From: Purpureocillium takamizusanense
Taxonomy: Eukaryota > Ascomycota > Sordariomycetes > Hypocreales > Ophiocordycipitaceae
NCBI RefSeq assembly: GCF_022605165.1
Contig: NC_063076.1
Location: 310,001 to 374,000, forward strand
Length of the DNA stretch: 64,000 nucleotides
Direction: 5' to 3'
Shown: positions 39,769 to 51,581 of the stretch, piece after piece
How positions within the stretch are numbered: the first letter of the stretch is position 1
How the letters are laid out: each line of letters opens with the position of its first letter
Translations under genes and position numbers: made by a program
The notes under the pieces: generated by a model
The model's database searches: none
What the model saw: only the letters and a program-made list of their open reading frames with translations
What the model was told of the DNA's origin: nothing

Positions 39769-41665
39769 ATGACAGCACTGCCCCTTGATCACGTTGGCAC
39801 GGTCGCGGCTGCCAGCGTCATTGTAGCGTCTGCGGTCTTGATCAGATTCATCATCTATCCCATCTTTCTCTCACCTCTATCCAAGGTTCCCGCGGCCCAT
39901 CCACTGGCCTGCGTGACCCCGTTATGGATTCAGTGGCGCAGGTGGCGAGGCACAGAATTCGAGTGCATCGCGGGGGCCTTTGCAAGAAAAGGCCCGTATG
40001 TTCGCCTTGCCCCGAACGAGATTGCCGTCAATGCCATCGAAGCCGTACAGAATGTCTATGGCGTGGGAAGCAACAACTTCGATAAGCATCCGTCGTACGA
40101 TTACTTCGTTACCCAAGGGTACGCGCTGCATACTCTAGTACGCTCGTTGGGGCGACATGGCAGGTTGACGTGGCTAAATATTGACATGCTCCGGAAGTAG
40201 AGCGCGTAATGTGTTCACCTCGCTCGCAAAGGACCACAGGGCACGGAGACGCAGCATCTCAAGCATCTACTCGCGCTCATTCGTGCAGACGTCCCCGCAC
40301 GCCCGCGCTATAATGCATTCTCTCATGGTGGATAGAATGCTACCGGTGCTTACTCGAGCATCGGCCTCGCACGATTCATGTAGAGGCCTCAATGTTTTGC
40401 CCCTGTTCCAGTCCTTTGCACTCGACTTCATGTCCAGCTTCGCGTTTGGGGTTTCTAGGAGCTTCGATTTCATCCGTGATGAGCACGCGCGGTGGCGATG
40501 GATCAACCAGTTCAACTTGAGCTACCCGCCGGAGAGTGCCTTTTGGATGAAGGAATATCCCCTGCTGGTCAAGCTGCTTCCGGCCGTCGGCATTGCCATG
40601 GTTCCTAGTGGCCATTCCAACGCCCGCAAGGCTTGTGAGGACTGGGCTCTTGACAAGGTCGAGGAGTGTGAGGCGGTCGTACAACGCGCTGGCGGTGACC
40701 TACGGAGTGCCATGTCACTCCCACCAGGAGAGCTTCCGGTTCTGTACAGCCATGTGCGATCTGGCCTTGCGCGACGACGTGCTGGTTCCGAGAAAGGCTT
40801 TGTGCCAGATCAAAACGACAAGCGGGAACTAGCCAGTGAGTGCTTCGATCATATATGTAAGTGGTGACAGCTCCTTGAGGCGCGTAAAATGAATGACTAA
40901 GTGGATTGAAGTCGCAACAGGAGACACCTTTGGTGAGCCGAGAACACTCTTCCCAGATGTTTGAATGCTCAGACTCTAACGGGACTTTTTCGCGGAAACG
41001 TAGGCACCATGTTTACGTACATGATCTACGAGCTCTCACGCCACGAAAAGATCCAAGACCAATTACGCCAAGAGTTCTTGGCCATCGAGGCTCCATTTTT
41101 GTATGATGGAAGCCTCCAGCCTTGTATAGCACTTCCCTCTCCGCAAAGCCTCGAGCGACTCCCATTCTTGGACTGCGTCATAAAGGAAAGTCTCCGTCTC
41201 CGTAACAACGCTCCCAACCTCGACCCACGCGTCACTCCCGCAAAACCCCATTGCAAGGTTGGCTTGTTGACTAATCTCCCGCCGGGTGTGCGCGTCGGCA
41301 CGTACGGGTGGTGCCTCAACCGCAATGCCGAGGTGTTCCCCAGACCGGAGAGCTGGGAGCCACATCGCTGGCAGTGCGGCGGGCCAGAGGCTGCGGCGCG
41401 TCGGGGCCAGTGGCTCTTCGCCTTTGGAGGCGGCAGCCGTGGCTGTATTGGGCAACAAGTTGCCATGGAGTGTATGCTGTTTTTTGTGTTCCTTTGACTT
41501 CAAAGCTAACTGTTCACAGTGATGAGGCTGCTTCTCTGTGGCATCTATACAAATTTCAGGACAACAGTTGCTGACGAGAGCGAGTACCCTGGCGCGAATG
41601 AGTTTGTCGGAAGCGACTGCAAGAAGAAGCTTTTCATTAGGTTTGAGAAGCTGGGGAATCTGTAG
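39769..41665 (+). CDS. Cytochrome P450 monooxygenase
   Basis: Five exons (39769-40118, 40201-40856, 40912-40932, 41004-41471, 41520-41665) encode about 546 residues. An N-terminal membrane anchor spans about residues 10-38. The I-helix oxygen-activation motif is the ATGDT segment encoded mostly by the 21-base third exon. The K-helix ExxR is Glu404-Arg407 (KESLRLR), the PESWEPHRW motif follows, and the heme loop FAFGGGSRGCIGQ places the Cys ligand at 490. All essential motifs are present, so the enzyme should be active at the ER. The small third exon was placed with the acceptor at 40910-40911, because the nearer CTAAG acceptor would put a stop in frame. Substrate unknown; the context suggests tailoring of a cluster metabolite. 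The family assignment within P450s cannot be made by eye. Confidence 0.85.
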
Positions 41666-42347
41666 ATGACGGACGGTGGGCATGGTATGCTGCCAGTCGG
41701 GGGGGGGAGCGATGAAAGGATCCTGTAACTCTTGGCTCAGACCGAGACGTAGCTGGAGAGGTTCCGGACTGCTTCTGCCAAGAAAGCCTACATCGACGCA
41801 GGCAGCCCGGCTAGCTGTAACGGAGCCCAGACCATGTAGCATGCAAAATGGCATCGCCCTAGATTGGTGATTTTTGATGCCGGCCAGTCGCCGTGGATAA
41901 TGCAAGCAAAATGTGCCAGGAGACAGTGGACCACAATGCTTGTCGCCACGTCTCCGGTGCCGGAGTCAACTCACAGCCGACGCTTCCCAGTGGAAATCGA
42001 GAATACCAACCATGATGCCGGTCTCGCTTCAAATTCATACCGCAATAGATACAGCACGTTGTGCAGGGCCATGTAAGGTCAAAGTACATTTGTAACGGGA
42101 ACGATACTTGAACCCAATAGTTCCAGGCCAGTCCTGGCGGTGTGCCACGGGCCATCAATGATCGGGCATCAATGCGCGCGTCCTGCCGTGGCTCTGCAGA
42201 GCAGCGGCCAAAGTACTCGGCCACACATGCTCCACACCGGTGGACCATGTCAATAGATCCCCTGTCCATAAGACACTGAATGCGTTGCAGATGTGAGGAT
42301 GCCACCGGACAAGGGGCTTCCAATTGACAAAATGCCTTCAGCTTTCA
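41666..42347. other. Intergenic
   Basis: About 680 bases between the convergent P450 and NmrA-like genes. A 154-codon ORF (42323-41859, minus) has no recognisable domain; see the findings. Confidence 0.45.
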
Positions 42348-43295
42348 TCAATCCCTGGGCGGCTCTTTGCCTGCCCTTGCGTGCTTTGCTACCACTTGGG
42401 ACACTACATTGTCTAAATTCTCGTTCTCGAGTCCGAGCAGCCTGTTGGCGAAACTGTCTTTATGTGACCAGTCCGCATCGCGAGTGCCAAGTACGAATAC
42501 AATTTCCTCGAGGGCGTCCTCGTTACCCTCTTCGAACCGACGTCGTTGTCTCTCGAGGAAAACATCCGAGTCGATGTGTTTGGTTCTCCACGTTTTGCTT
42601 GTGGCCTGCTCAAGGGCTGCGAGGATCTCGGCCTGGGTCGGGTTAAAACTTTGGATGAACAGAGTTCGATTGCAGGTTTCCTCCAGGTGGTCCCGAAGGA
42701 CGGAGACAACGGCCTGGCCAATGCGGCGGAGGGTTGAGGACGAGGCTCTGTCGTGACCGCCATCGAATATCTCTGCGCTACATGTGTCGAGATGGAAGCG
42801 CAAATACCCCTCGTAAAGATCCTTGTCAAAAAGGTGTCCGCATACGAGTGACGTCCAGGAGAAAGTCGCAGACCGGGCGGCCAGCTCGCCACAGTACCCG
42901 CGAATGCGCATCTTGTCGCGATATAGCTGGGCGCACTCCTGCGCAAAAGAATTCGAGGCGTCGCAAGACCCAAAGTCGGCGGGAATGAACCTCAACACGC
43001 CAGCACGAGCCGCGGCTTCTGCAAGCCGCAGGTGCTGGCCAACATCCGATACGGGAAAGGCAGCGACGACGGCGTCTTGGCCGACGAGGGCCTGCGACAG
43101 CTCGTCCGTGTCAAAGGCGGGGGAGACGGAGAGGATCGAGGCGATGGCCTCCGTCTGGCGCGGCACCGAGGAGGATGTGGAACGGCGGAGCACGGAAACG
43201 ATGAAACAGCGAGCAGCGAGAAGCTCGGAGAGTATAGCCGAACCAACGGTGCCGCTGGCGCCAACGAGGCAAACTTTCCGAACAGGAGAACCCAT
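42348..43295 (-). CDS. NmrA-like / isoflavone-reductase-like NAD(P)-binding protein
   Basis: One exon encodes about 315 residues from the ATG at 43295; the frame extends to 43334 but the fold begins right after MGSPVRK. The atypical-SDR nucleotide motif GASGTVGSAI is at residues about 9-18, followed by the conserved VAAFPVSDVGQHLRLAEAAARAGVLRFIPADFGS block, which is characteristic of the NmrA/isoflavone reductase family. There is no classical YxxxK catalytic pair, as expected in this group. Members act as NADPH-dependent reductases in specialised metabolism or as redox-sensing regulators. It is the right-most gene of the candidate cluster. Confidence 0.82.
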   Translation of the reverse strand: MGSPVRKVCLVGASGTVGSAILSELLAARCFIVSVLRRSTSSSVPRQTEAIASILSVSPAFDTDELSQALVGQDAVVAAFPVSDVGQHLRLAEAAARAGVLRFIPADFGSCDASNSFAQECAQLYRDKMRIRGYCGELAARSATFSWTSLVCGHLFDKDLYEGYLRFHLDTCSAEIFDGGHDRASSSTLRRIGQAVVSVLRDHLEETCNRTLFIQSFNPTQAEILAALEQATSKTWRTKHIDSDVFLERQRRRFEEGNEDALEEIVFVLGTRDADWSHKDSFANRLLGLENENLDNVVSQVVAKHARAGKEPPRD

Positions 43296-44344
43296 GACCG
43301 ATGATGGTTTTCCAAGCTGCCTGTGGCTAGACAAGCTAACAAGTTAGCAAGGAGGCGACGACACACGAGCTGGTCAAGTTGTCTCAATTTTCGCGGCGTA
43401 AGGACAGAGGCATCACTGCTTGCGTTCTACCTTGCCTCAATGTCGAGCAGTTGCGATGTAGACGCACTCAGCCCACGCGATATAGGGAGGAGATTCAACC
43501 GCAAGACCTATGCCACGCTGGTATGACGGACAAGGGAGGTGCGGGCGTCGATGGCAGCCCGGAAGCCATGTAAGTAGGTGGCGCTAATGTCGAACGCCGA
43601 GTATGCCACGTCAAGCAGCACTGCATGTTCATGCAGAATGGTAAGTGGCAAGCCCGCTCAGGCGCCAAGTTTTGTGCGTCAGTAAATCCACTTCTGTCTC
43701 AAGTGCGACACTGTACTGTAACACCTGAGAGCATCGTCACGGCAAGTTCAAGGGGAGATCTCTGCATGGCGCGCGTTGTCGCCGATCTTGGCGTCCCCTC
43801 CATTTCGACGGCATGAGCCCTTTCAAACATTCGCCGCGTTGATCGCATTCGTGGGATGGAACGAGTGCAGCGCCCGACTCTGTCCGTGAGGTGGTGACGA
43901 AGACGCAGGATCGCACGTGGTTGTTCCGCGGAGGCCAACCAGTGTTTGTGTAGGCTTTGCTCAGCCAGCGCAGCACATTCTTGGCGTGGCACTGCCCGTT
44001 CGGGACCCGATCGTTTGCCATGTGAACGCCGATGACAAAACACAATGTCCATGGGCTTGCCGTCGGGCAATAGACACTCAGGGAGGTCGTGCTGTTGATG
44101 GGGTCAGCTTTCGGAGGCGAGGCAAGCCAGGCAAGGTGCTCCAGTCGGCTCAGCGTGCAGCCCTGTGGGGCCGGAACGGATTGATCCGACCAGGGCAGGG
44201 TACCTAAACAAGTCACTTGGTAGAGCTCGACTGCTGGAGCTGCACAACAACGCAAGCTCATCGCGACCGACAGCTCCCACGCCGACGTGAGTAGCAGCAG
44301 CACCCAGACCGACTCGCCAGCGCAGCGGCAATGGTCTTGCCAGC
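43296..44344. other. Intergenic, divergent promoter region; likely right border of the accessory region
   Basis: About 1 kb between the NmrA-like gene and CFT1. ORFs on either strand (for example 44303-43737, minus) lack domains and have codon use unlike the neighbours. I see no repeat or mobile element marking the border. Confidence 0.5.
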
Positions 44345-47300
44345 ATGCAGGTGTACACCGAGCTCGCGGCTCCCTCAGCCGTCACGCACTCCCTGAGCCT
44401 GCCGCTCACCTCGCCCTCGGCCAGCAACCTCGTCGTGGCCAAGGGCTCGCTGCTGCAGATCTTTGCCACGCGCGCCGTCTCCGCCGAGCTCGACCCCAAC
44501 AGCCAGAGGGAGGACGCGCCCACGATCGACGCCCACTTTGACCGCCGCGCCAACGACGACGATGGCCTCGAGGCCTCCTTCCTCGGCGGCGAGACCATGC
44601 TCGTGCGCGCCGACCGATCCACCAACACCAAGCTCGTCCTCGTGGCCGAGATGACGCTCGCCGGGACCGTCATCGGCCTGGCCCGGATCAAGACCAAGAC
44701 GGCCTCGGGCGGCGACGCGCTGCTGCTCGCGTACCGCGCCGCCAAGATGTGCCTGGCGGAATGGGACCCCCAGCGCAGCACGCTCGAGACGACGTCGATA
44801 CACTACTACGAAAAGGACGAGCTGACGGGCGCGCCGTGGGAGATGGGCTTTGGCGAATACGCCAACTACCTCGAGGCCGACCCCGGGAGCAGGTGCGCCG
44901 CCCTCAAGTTTGGCACGCGCAACCTCGCCATCCTGCCCTTTGCGCAGTCCGAGGAAGACCTCGCCATGGACGACTGGGACGAGGACCTCGACGGGCCGCG
45001 GCCGGCCAAGGAGCCCGCCGCCGACGGAGACGACAAGCAGGCCGCCTACACCCCGTCGTTTGTTCTGCGGCTGCCGCTGCTCGACCCCACGCTGCTGCAC
45101 CCGGTGCACCTCGCGTTCCTGCACGAGTACCGGGAACCGACCTTTGGCATCCTCTCGTCGAGCCAAGCCCCGGCCCCGGCCCTCGGCGTCAGGGATCACC
45201 TGTCGTACAAGGTGTTTACGCTGGACCTGAAGCAGCGGGCGTCGACGGCGATCCTCTCGGTGACGGGGCTGCCGCGAGACTTGTTCAAGGTGGTCGCGCT
45301 GCCGGCGCCCATGGGCGGCGCGCTGCTCGTGGGCGAGAACGAGCTCGTGCACATCGACCAGTCGGGCAAGCCCAACGGCGTGGCCGTCAACGACATGGCC
45401 AAGCAGACGACAGCCTTTAGCCTCGCCGACCAGTGCGACCTCGGCCTGCGCCTCGAGGGCTGCGCCGTGCAGCAGCTCGCGCCCGACAATGGCGAGCTGC
45501 TGCTGGTGCTCGGCGATGGTCGGCTCGCCATTGTTTCCTTCAAAATTGACGGCCGCACCGTGTCCGGCATCAACATCAAGCCGGTCGCCCCCGAGAGCGG
45601 CGGCCATCTGATCAAGAGCGGTGTGTCGTGCGTCTCGAGGCTGGGCGCCAACTCCTTCTTCCTCGGCAGCCAGACCAGCGACTCGTCGGTGCTCGGCTGG
45701 TCGCGGAAGCAGACCCAAGAAAAGCGCAAGAAGAGAGCGCTCGATCCCGACCTGGGCCTCGACGTGGACGACTTGGACCTCGACGACGACGACGAGGACG
45801 ACGATCTGTACGGCAACGACGCCGAAGCGAAACCGGCACTGGCCGTCAACGGCACCTCGAGGCCGGGCGACGTCGTGTTCCGGATCCAGGATTCGCTGCT
45901 CAGCATCGCGCCGGTCCTCGACGTCGCGACCGGCAGTCCTCAGTTCTTGCCGGACAGCGAAGAGGCAGACCTGGCCAAGGGCGTGTCTGCGGAGTTGCAG
46001 CTCGCGTGCGCCGTCGGGCGTGGCAAGGCGGGATCCATCGCCATCCTGAACCGCGAGATCCAGCCCAAGGTCATCGGCCGCTTCGACTTCCCCGAAGCCC
46101 GCGGCTTCTGGACCATGTGCGTCAAGAAGCCCATGTCCAAGGTGCTGGGGGCCAGCGCCGCGACGGGCGAAGACTACGACCCGCCCGCGCAGTACGACAA
46201 GTACATGATCGTGGCCAAGGTCGACCTCGACGGCTACGAGACGTCCGACGTGTACGCCGTGACGGGGGCGGGGTTCGAGACGCTCAAGGAGACCGAGTTC
46301 GAGCCTGCGGCGGGCTTCACCGTCGAGGCTGGAACCATGGGCAAGCAGATGCGCGTGATCCAGGTCCTCAAGTCGGAGGTGCGATGCTACGACGGCGACC
46401 TCGGGCTGGCGCAGATCCTACCCATGCTTGACGAGGAGACGGGGGCCGAGCCGCGGGTGGTGAGCGCGAGCATCGTCGACCCGTACCTGCTATTGATACG
46501 CGACGACGGCAGCGTCTTCCTCGCGCAGATTGACAGCAGCAACGAGCTCGAGGAGGTTGAAAAGACGGGCTTGCAGTCCAAGTGGGTGTCGGGCTGCTTG
46601 TATAATGATGCCGCGGGTGCCTTTGGGTTGGGGCAGCCCGCGGGGGCAGTGATGATGTTTCTACTCGGCGCTTCCGGGGCGCTGCATGTGAGTCGCTCCA
46701 GCGCAGTCCGGTGGTGAAAGTCAAGTGGTGGATCGTGCTGACGGGCCAGGTATACGCGCTCCCCGATCTGTCGAAACCCGTGTTCGTGGCCGAATGCCTC
46801 ACGTCGATTCCCCCTTTCCTGTCTGCAGACTTTGTTGCTAGGCGCGGAGCGAGCAAGGAGAGCGTGTCTGAGATTCTCGTGGCGGATTTGGGCGACGCCG
46901 TGGCCAAGACGCCATACCTCATCGTGAGTTTGTGTGCGCGCGTTTCCGCTGGTGCGACCGTGCTGACCAGACAGGTGCGACACTCGACGGACGATTTGAC
47001 CTTGTACGAGCCCGTCAGGCATCAAAAGGACGGCCAGGCGAGCCTGCTGTTCAAAAAGGTGACGAATGCCGCCATGGCCAAGCGCACCGAGGAGACGCCG
47101 CAGGACGAGGAGGCCGAGCCCCCACGCTTCTTTCCCCTGCGGCCCTGCGCCAACGTGGGCGGCTACAGCGCCGTCTTCATGCCCGGCCCGTCGCCGAGCT
47201 TCGTGCTCAAGAGCAGCAAGAGCATCCCTAGGGTGATTGGCCTGCAGGGCGTCGGCTCGCGCGGCCTCAGCACGTTCCACACCGAGGGATGCGACCGCGG

Positions 47301-48774
47301 CTTCATCTACGCCGACTCGGAAGGCGTCGCACGGGTCACGCAGCTGCCGGAGGCGACCAACCTCACCGAGCTGGGCCTCTCGGTCAAGAAGATCCCCATG
47401 GACCAAGACATCCGCCACGTTTCGTACCACCAGCCCACGGGCACCTACATCGCGGCCTGCACGAGATACGAGCCGTTTGAGCTGCCTCGAGACGACGACT
47501 ACCACAAGGAGTGGGCCAGGGAGACCATCACGTTCCCGCCGACGGCGGCGCGCGGGGTGCTCAAGCTCATCAACCCCGCGACGTGGACCGTCATCCACAG
47601 CCTCGAGCTGGAACCGTGCGAGTCGATCGAGAGCATGCGGACGCTGCACCTCGAGGTGTCGGAGGAGACCAGGGAGAGGCGGATGCTGGTGGCGGTGGGC
47701 ACGGCGCTGTCCAAGGGCGAGGACCTGCCGACGCGCGGGCGCGTGCAGGTGTTTGACATTGTGGCCGTGATCCCCGAGCCGGGTCGGCCCGAGACGAACC
47801 GGCGGCTCAAGCTCATGGCCAAGGAGGAGATACCGCGGGGCGGCATCACGGCGCTGTCCGAGATTGGCACGCAGGGCCTCATGCTCGTGGCGCAGGGGCA
47901 AAAGTGCATGGTGCGGGGCCTCAAGGAGGACGGCTCGCTGCTGCCCGTGGCGTTCCTCGACATGAACTGCCACGTCGCCAGCGCGAGGGGCCTGCCCGGC
48001 ACGGGCCTGTGCCTCATGGCCGACTCGTTCAAGGGGCTGTGGTTCGCGGGCTACACCGAGGAGCCATACACGTTCAAGGTGCTCGGCAAGAGCAGCGGGA
48101 CCCTGCCGCTGCTGGTGGCCGACTTTCTGCCCGACGGCGAGGACCTGTCCCTGGTGGCCGTGGACGCCGACGGGGACCTGCACGTCCTTGAGTTTGACCC
48201 GGAGCGTAGGTCCACCCCCATTTCCCCGCAGCGTGCGCGCGCGCGTGTGTGTGTGTGCGTGCGAGCGGATGAATGCCCGTGCTAACGCGAGACAGATCCC
48301 AAGAGCCTTCAGGGGCACCTGCTGCTCCACCGCGCCTCCTTTTCCGTCACGCCCAACCCGCCCACGTCCAGCCTCCTCCTCCCGCGCACGTCGCGGCAGC
48401 ATCCGAGGTCGCACGTCCTCTTCTTGGCGTCGCCGTCGGGCCAGCTGTCGGCGCTGACGCCGCTGCCCGAGTCGACGTACCGCCGCCTCCTGTCCGTGAC
48501 GAACCAGCTGCACCCGGCGCTGGTGCCGCACGCGGGGCTGCACGCCAAGGCGTACCGCATCCCCGACACGCAGGGGCGCAACGCGTCCATCGGCGTCGAG
48601 ACGGCCGCCTCGTGGGGCAGGGCCGTGGTGGACGGGGCGGTGCTGGCGCGCTGGACGGAGCTGGGCGCCGCCAAGCGCAGCGAGATTGCGAGCAGGGGCG
48701 GCTACGACAGCGCGGCGGACCTGAGGGCGGACCTGGATGCGGTCCTGGGGTGGAGCGGCATGGCATACTTTTGA
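44345..48774 (+). CDS. CFT1: Cleavage and polyadenylation factor subunit Cft1 (CPSF160)
   Basis: Four exons (44345-46687, 46750-46923, 46975-48205, 48296-48774) encode about 1408 residues, the usual size. It is a triple beta-propeller protein. Recognisable blocks are the N-terminus MQVYTELAAPSAVTHS, LVLVAEMTLAGTVIGLARIK in the first propeller, a DDLDLDDDDEDDD acidic loop (about residues 475-495), YALPDLSKPVF and SEILVADLGDAVAKTPYLI, and the CPSF_A region near the C-terminus with YRRLLSVTNQL. In the CPF/CPSF complex Cft1 scaffolds Pfs2/WDR33 and Yth1/CPSF30 around the polyadenylation signal. Intron 3 contains a GT/GC dinucleotide run. Codon use is strongly C/G-ending, in contrast with the accessory genes to the left. 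Confidence 0.95.
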
Positions 48775-48984
48775 GAGGGGCAGGGGGAAGAAGGCCAGCG
48801 TGTGTGTATCATAGACATATGTAACATTGAGGGGCGCGCGAGATGCGCCGTCTAGATTAAACCATGCCCGAGGCGCGCACGCCATCCCGCCGAGAGTTCA
48901 TTCTAACATGTACATGAAGGCCGTACGTCCTGCCCAATGGAAAAACAAAGAAAAACGCCAAAGACTCCCGAGTAAAGGACGCGA

Positions 48985-50933
48985 CTAGTGCGCCTCGGCC
49001 GACTTTTTATGCCGCAGGCTGCCGAAGCGGCGCTTGATGCCGTCGCTGAGCCTCTTGCCCGTGGTGTTGTTCCGACGCAGACCCTCGCCGCTGCCGCTGC
49101 CGCTGCCGCTGCCACCGTAGGCGTTGCCGCTCGCGGAGGAGCCCTCGTGCTCAGCGTTGCTGGCGCTGCGCTGACGGGCGGCAACGGTACGCCTGTTGGC
49201 GCCCGGGTACATTTCGAAGGCGTCGGCCTCGCTGAGGTGCTTGCCGTGCTTGCGGGCCTTGAGGTCCCGCTCGATGGTGAAGGAGGGCTCGCCCTTGCCC
49301 TTGTAGTCTTCAGGGTGGTATTGCTGCGATGTCGCGTGTTATTAGCTGGCCATGCGGAGCAGGGTTCTCGCTCGCAGCAACAGCAAGGGTCATCACGTCC
49401 TGCAGGGGCAAACTCACCACACCGGGCCAGCGCTTGTAGGCGCCGCCGTCGGCGTCGGGCTCGCGCATGAGGTCGGCGCCCTCGTCGTAGTCCATGACGC
49501 GGCCGCTCATGTCGCGGGCGCCGGGGGGGATGGAGGCGGTGCCCTGGAGGGGCACGTGGCGCTCGAGGCTGTCCATGATGTTCTCGCGCGGGGTGGCGCG
49601 CAGGGCGGCCTCGTTGGAGGCGCGGACGGCGGCGACGGGGCTGTACCTGACGTCGAGGTTGCGGCTGGTGAGGGTGGCGTCGTAGGGCCCGCCGTGGTGG
49701 TAGGGGATGCCGCCGACGGTGTTGTCGAGGGCGTCGATGGTGTCCGTGTCGCGGGAGATGCGCTTGCGGTGGCGCTGGTGCGGGCCGCGCTCGGCGGCGC
49801 GGGCGTCGGCGCGGAGCATGTCGAGCGGGCGGTGCGACATGTCGCCGGGGTAGCGCTGGCGGAGGGAGCGGTGGCGCTGGAGCGTGGTGGTGGTGGTGTT
49901 TCTGTTGCTGTTGCTGTTGCCGTTGTCGTGGCTGTTGCTGTTGCTGCTGGCGACGCTGCTGCTGCTGCGGTTGCGGTGGTGGAGGTGATGAGGAGGTTGC
50001 GGATGCGGATGGTGCGGGACCAGCAGGGACGACGGCGGGAGGGGGCCGGGCTTGTCGGGCCAGGAACTGCAAGGTGCTGTCGGAACACTGGGGTTGCGGC
50101 GATGACGGGGACTCAAGGGGTATTGATGCTGATGCTGATGCTGATGCTGCGAGCCGCGAGGTGAGGCAGGGTGGTCGAGGATGTGGCGGTGGTGTTGAGG
50201 AGAGAGCGGTGGACTGATTTCACGGCTTGCGTGCGCGTCCGACCGAGCATATGACGTAGAGGTGGTAGTGCTAGCGGTGCTTGGTGTAGTGGTGGTGGTC
50301 GAGAACGGGTTGGAGGGGTGGAGCTGGGGGGCAGCAGAGGCGCCAATGCCTGGAGCAGCACCGAGGCCGGCCCCAGCGTCACTGCCACCACGGTCGCTGC
50401 CGCTGCCAATGCCACTGCCAATGCTTCGGGCTGCGCGGCGGGCAGGGTCCTTGCCCTCCGAGTCCGACGACGGCGGCGTGGGATACCCGGACGAGTTGTC
50501 GCGGTGGTCGTCGTCGTCATCGCCGGGGATGGCCTTCGCGGCCGCGGCGTTGGGCCCCCGGGCGTCGTCCTTGCTGCCGTCGTCGCCGCCCTCCTTGTCC
50601 TCCTTGTCCTTGTCCGGCGCCGCCGTGGACAGGGACAGCTTCTTGAGGCTGCGGGCCGCCGAGAAAAAGGACGCGCGGTGCCGGCGGTGCTGGTGGTGGT
50701 TGTTGACGAGCGAGGAGCCGGGCCCCGTCTCCTGGCTGGGCTCGGGAGCCGTGAGCGGGTCGAGCATGTACCTCTGCGCCTGTCACACGCATGTCAGCGC
50801 TCACACATTCTCTCTCTCTTGTTTGCATGGAATCAACAGGGGGGCATCAGTGGGGACATGTGGCAGACATGGGATGCAGAGCCCCAATGCATTGATGAGC
50901 GCGGCGGCACACCAGCACCAACACCAACACCAA

Positions 50934-50969
<36 letters not shown>

Positions 50970-51391
50970 CAAGCGGCAAGCCCCGCCCCGCCAACCCGAG
51001 TCATCTCGAGTCGTCCGTCGCACAGACGGGCTTCGTCAACTGCGCTCTCTCGTGGGCCGCTCCGCTCCGTCGCTGCCGGAAGGGCGGTCGGTCGGTGGAG
51101 GCGTGACGCAACCGACCCGGATCGCGGGCCCCCCGGGAGAAGGGGTCCATCGTGGGTCGGCGAGCCGCCGCCGCCACGCCGCCGCCGCTATCGCGGGACC
51201 CTACGTCAACGGTGTCGACAAGAGGGGGGGAGGCCCTCTGAGCTTTGTTGCTGCTGCTGCGCTGGGCAGTGTGTGTGTGTGTGCGCGCGCGCGCATGTCC
51301 GCCGGCCGGAGAGGAAGTGAGGTGAGGGGTTCGGGGACACACGCACCCACTGCTTGCTGTCGCGGTCGTCGTCGTCGGTCTTGACTTTCAT
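48985..51391 (-). CDS. Pal1 cell-morphology protein
   Basis: Three exons (51391-51347, 50779-49418, 49323-48985) encode about 581 residues. Exon 1 is 15 codons (MKVKTDDDDRDSKQW) and joins across a 567-bp intron to AQRYMLDPLTAPEPSQETGP, the conserved Pal1 N-terminus. The middle is highly disordered with Ser, His/Gln and Asn/Ser runs. The conserved core begins YPGDMSHRPLDML and continues through DTIDALDNTVGG, HHGGPYDATLTSRN, VPLQGTASIPPGARDMSG and GAYKRWPGV/QYHPEDYKGKGEPSF. Pal1 localises to sites of polarised growth and endocytic patches, interacting with Sla2 in fission yeast. The C-terminus is basic (GIKRRFGSLRHKKSAEAH). Confidence 0.85.
50911..50966 (+). repeat. CAACAC and CAG microsatellites in the long Pal1 intron
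   Basis: An imperfect CAACAC/CACCAA repeat leads into ten CAG units (50937-50966). On the transcribed minus strand these are CTG units within intron 1. Confidence 0.85.
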
Positions 51392-51555
51392 ACTGGCAGT
51401 TTCGTTCGTCTCGTCGGGCGATGCTTGCCTACGTGCCTGCCTGCCGCCGGGGCCCCCGTGGTGCGGACTCTCTTGGCGGTTTGCGAGTGCGCTTGGTGCG
51501 GTGCGGCGCGATGCGGTGTAGGCGAACGGGAGAGTGCGCGACCCTCGGACGCTGT

Positions 51556-51581
51556 GATGATGAAGATGAAGATGAAGATGA
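51556..51581 (+). repeat. GATGAA hexanucleotide microsatellite
   Basis: About four imperfect GATGAA units lie upstream of the Pal1 start codon. Confidence 0.8.

Noticed and set aside
40857..40905. Nearest acceptor (CTAAG at 40897-40901) for the third P450 exon
   Set aside because: It gives a stop codon in the required phase; the acceptor at 40910-40911 restores the ATGDT I-helix motif.
43737..44303. 188-codon minus-strand ORF before CFT1
   Set aside because: A hydrophobic start could suggest a signal peptide, but the rest looks random and the ORF overlaps the expected CFT1 promoter.
46387..48885. 832-codon minus-strand ORF opposite CFT1
   Set aside because: It is the antisense shadow of highly G/C-ending codons; the plus strand encodes an unmistakable Cft1.
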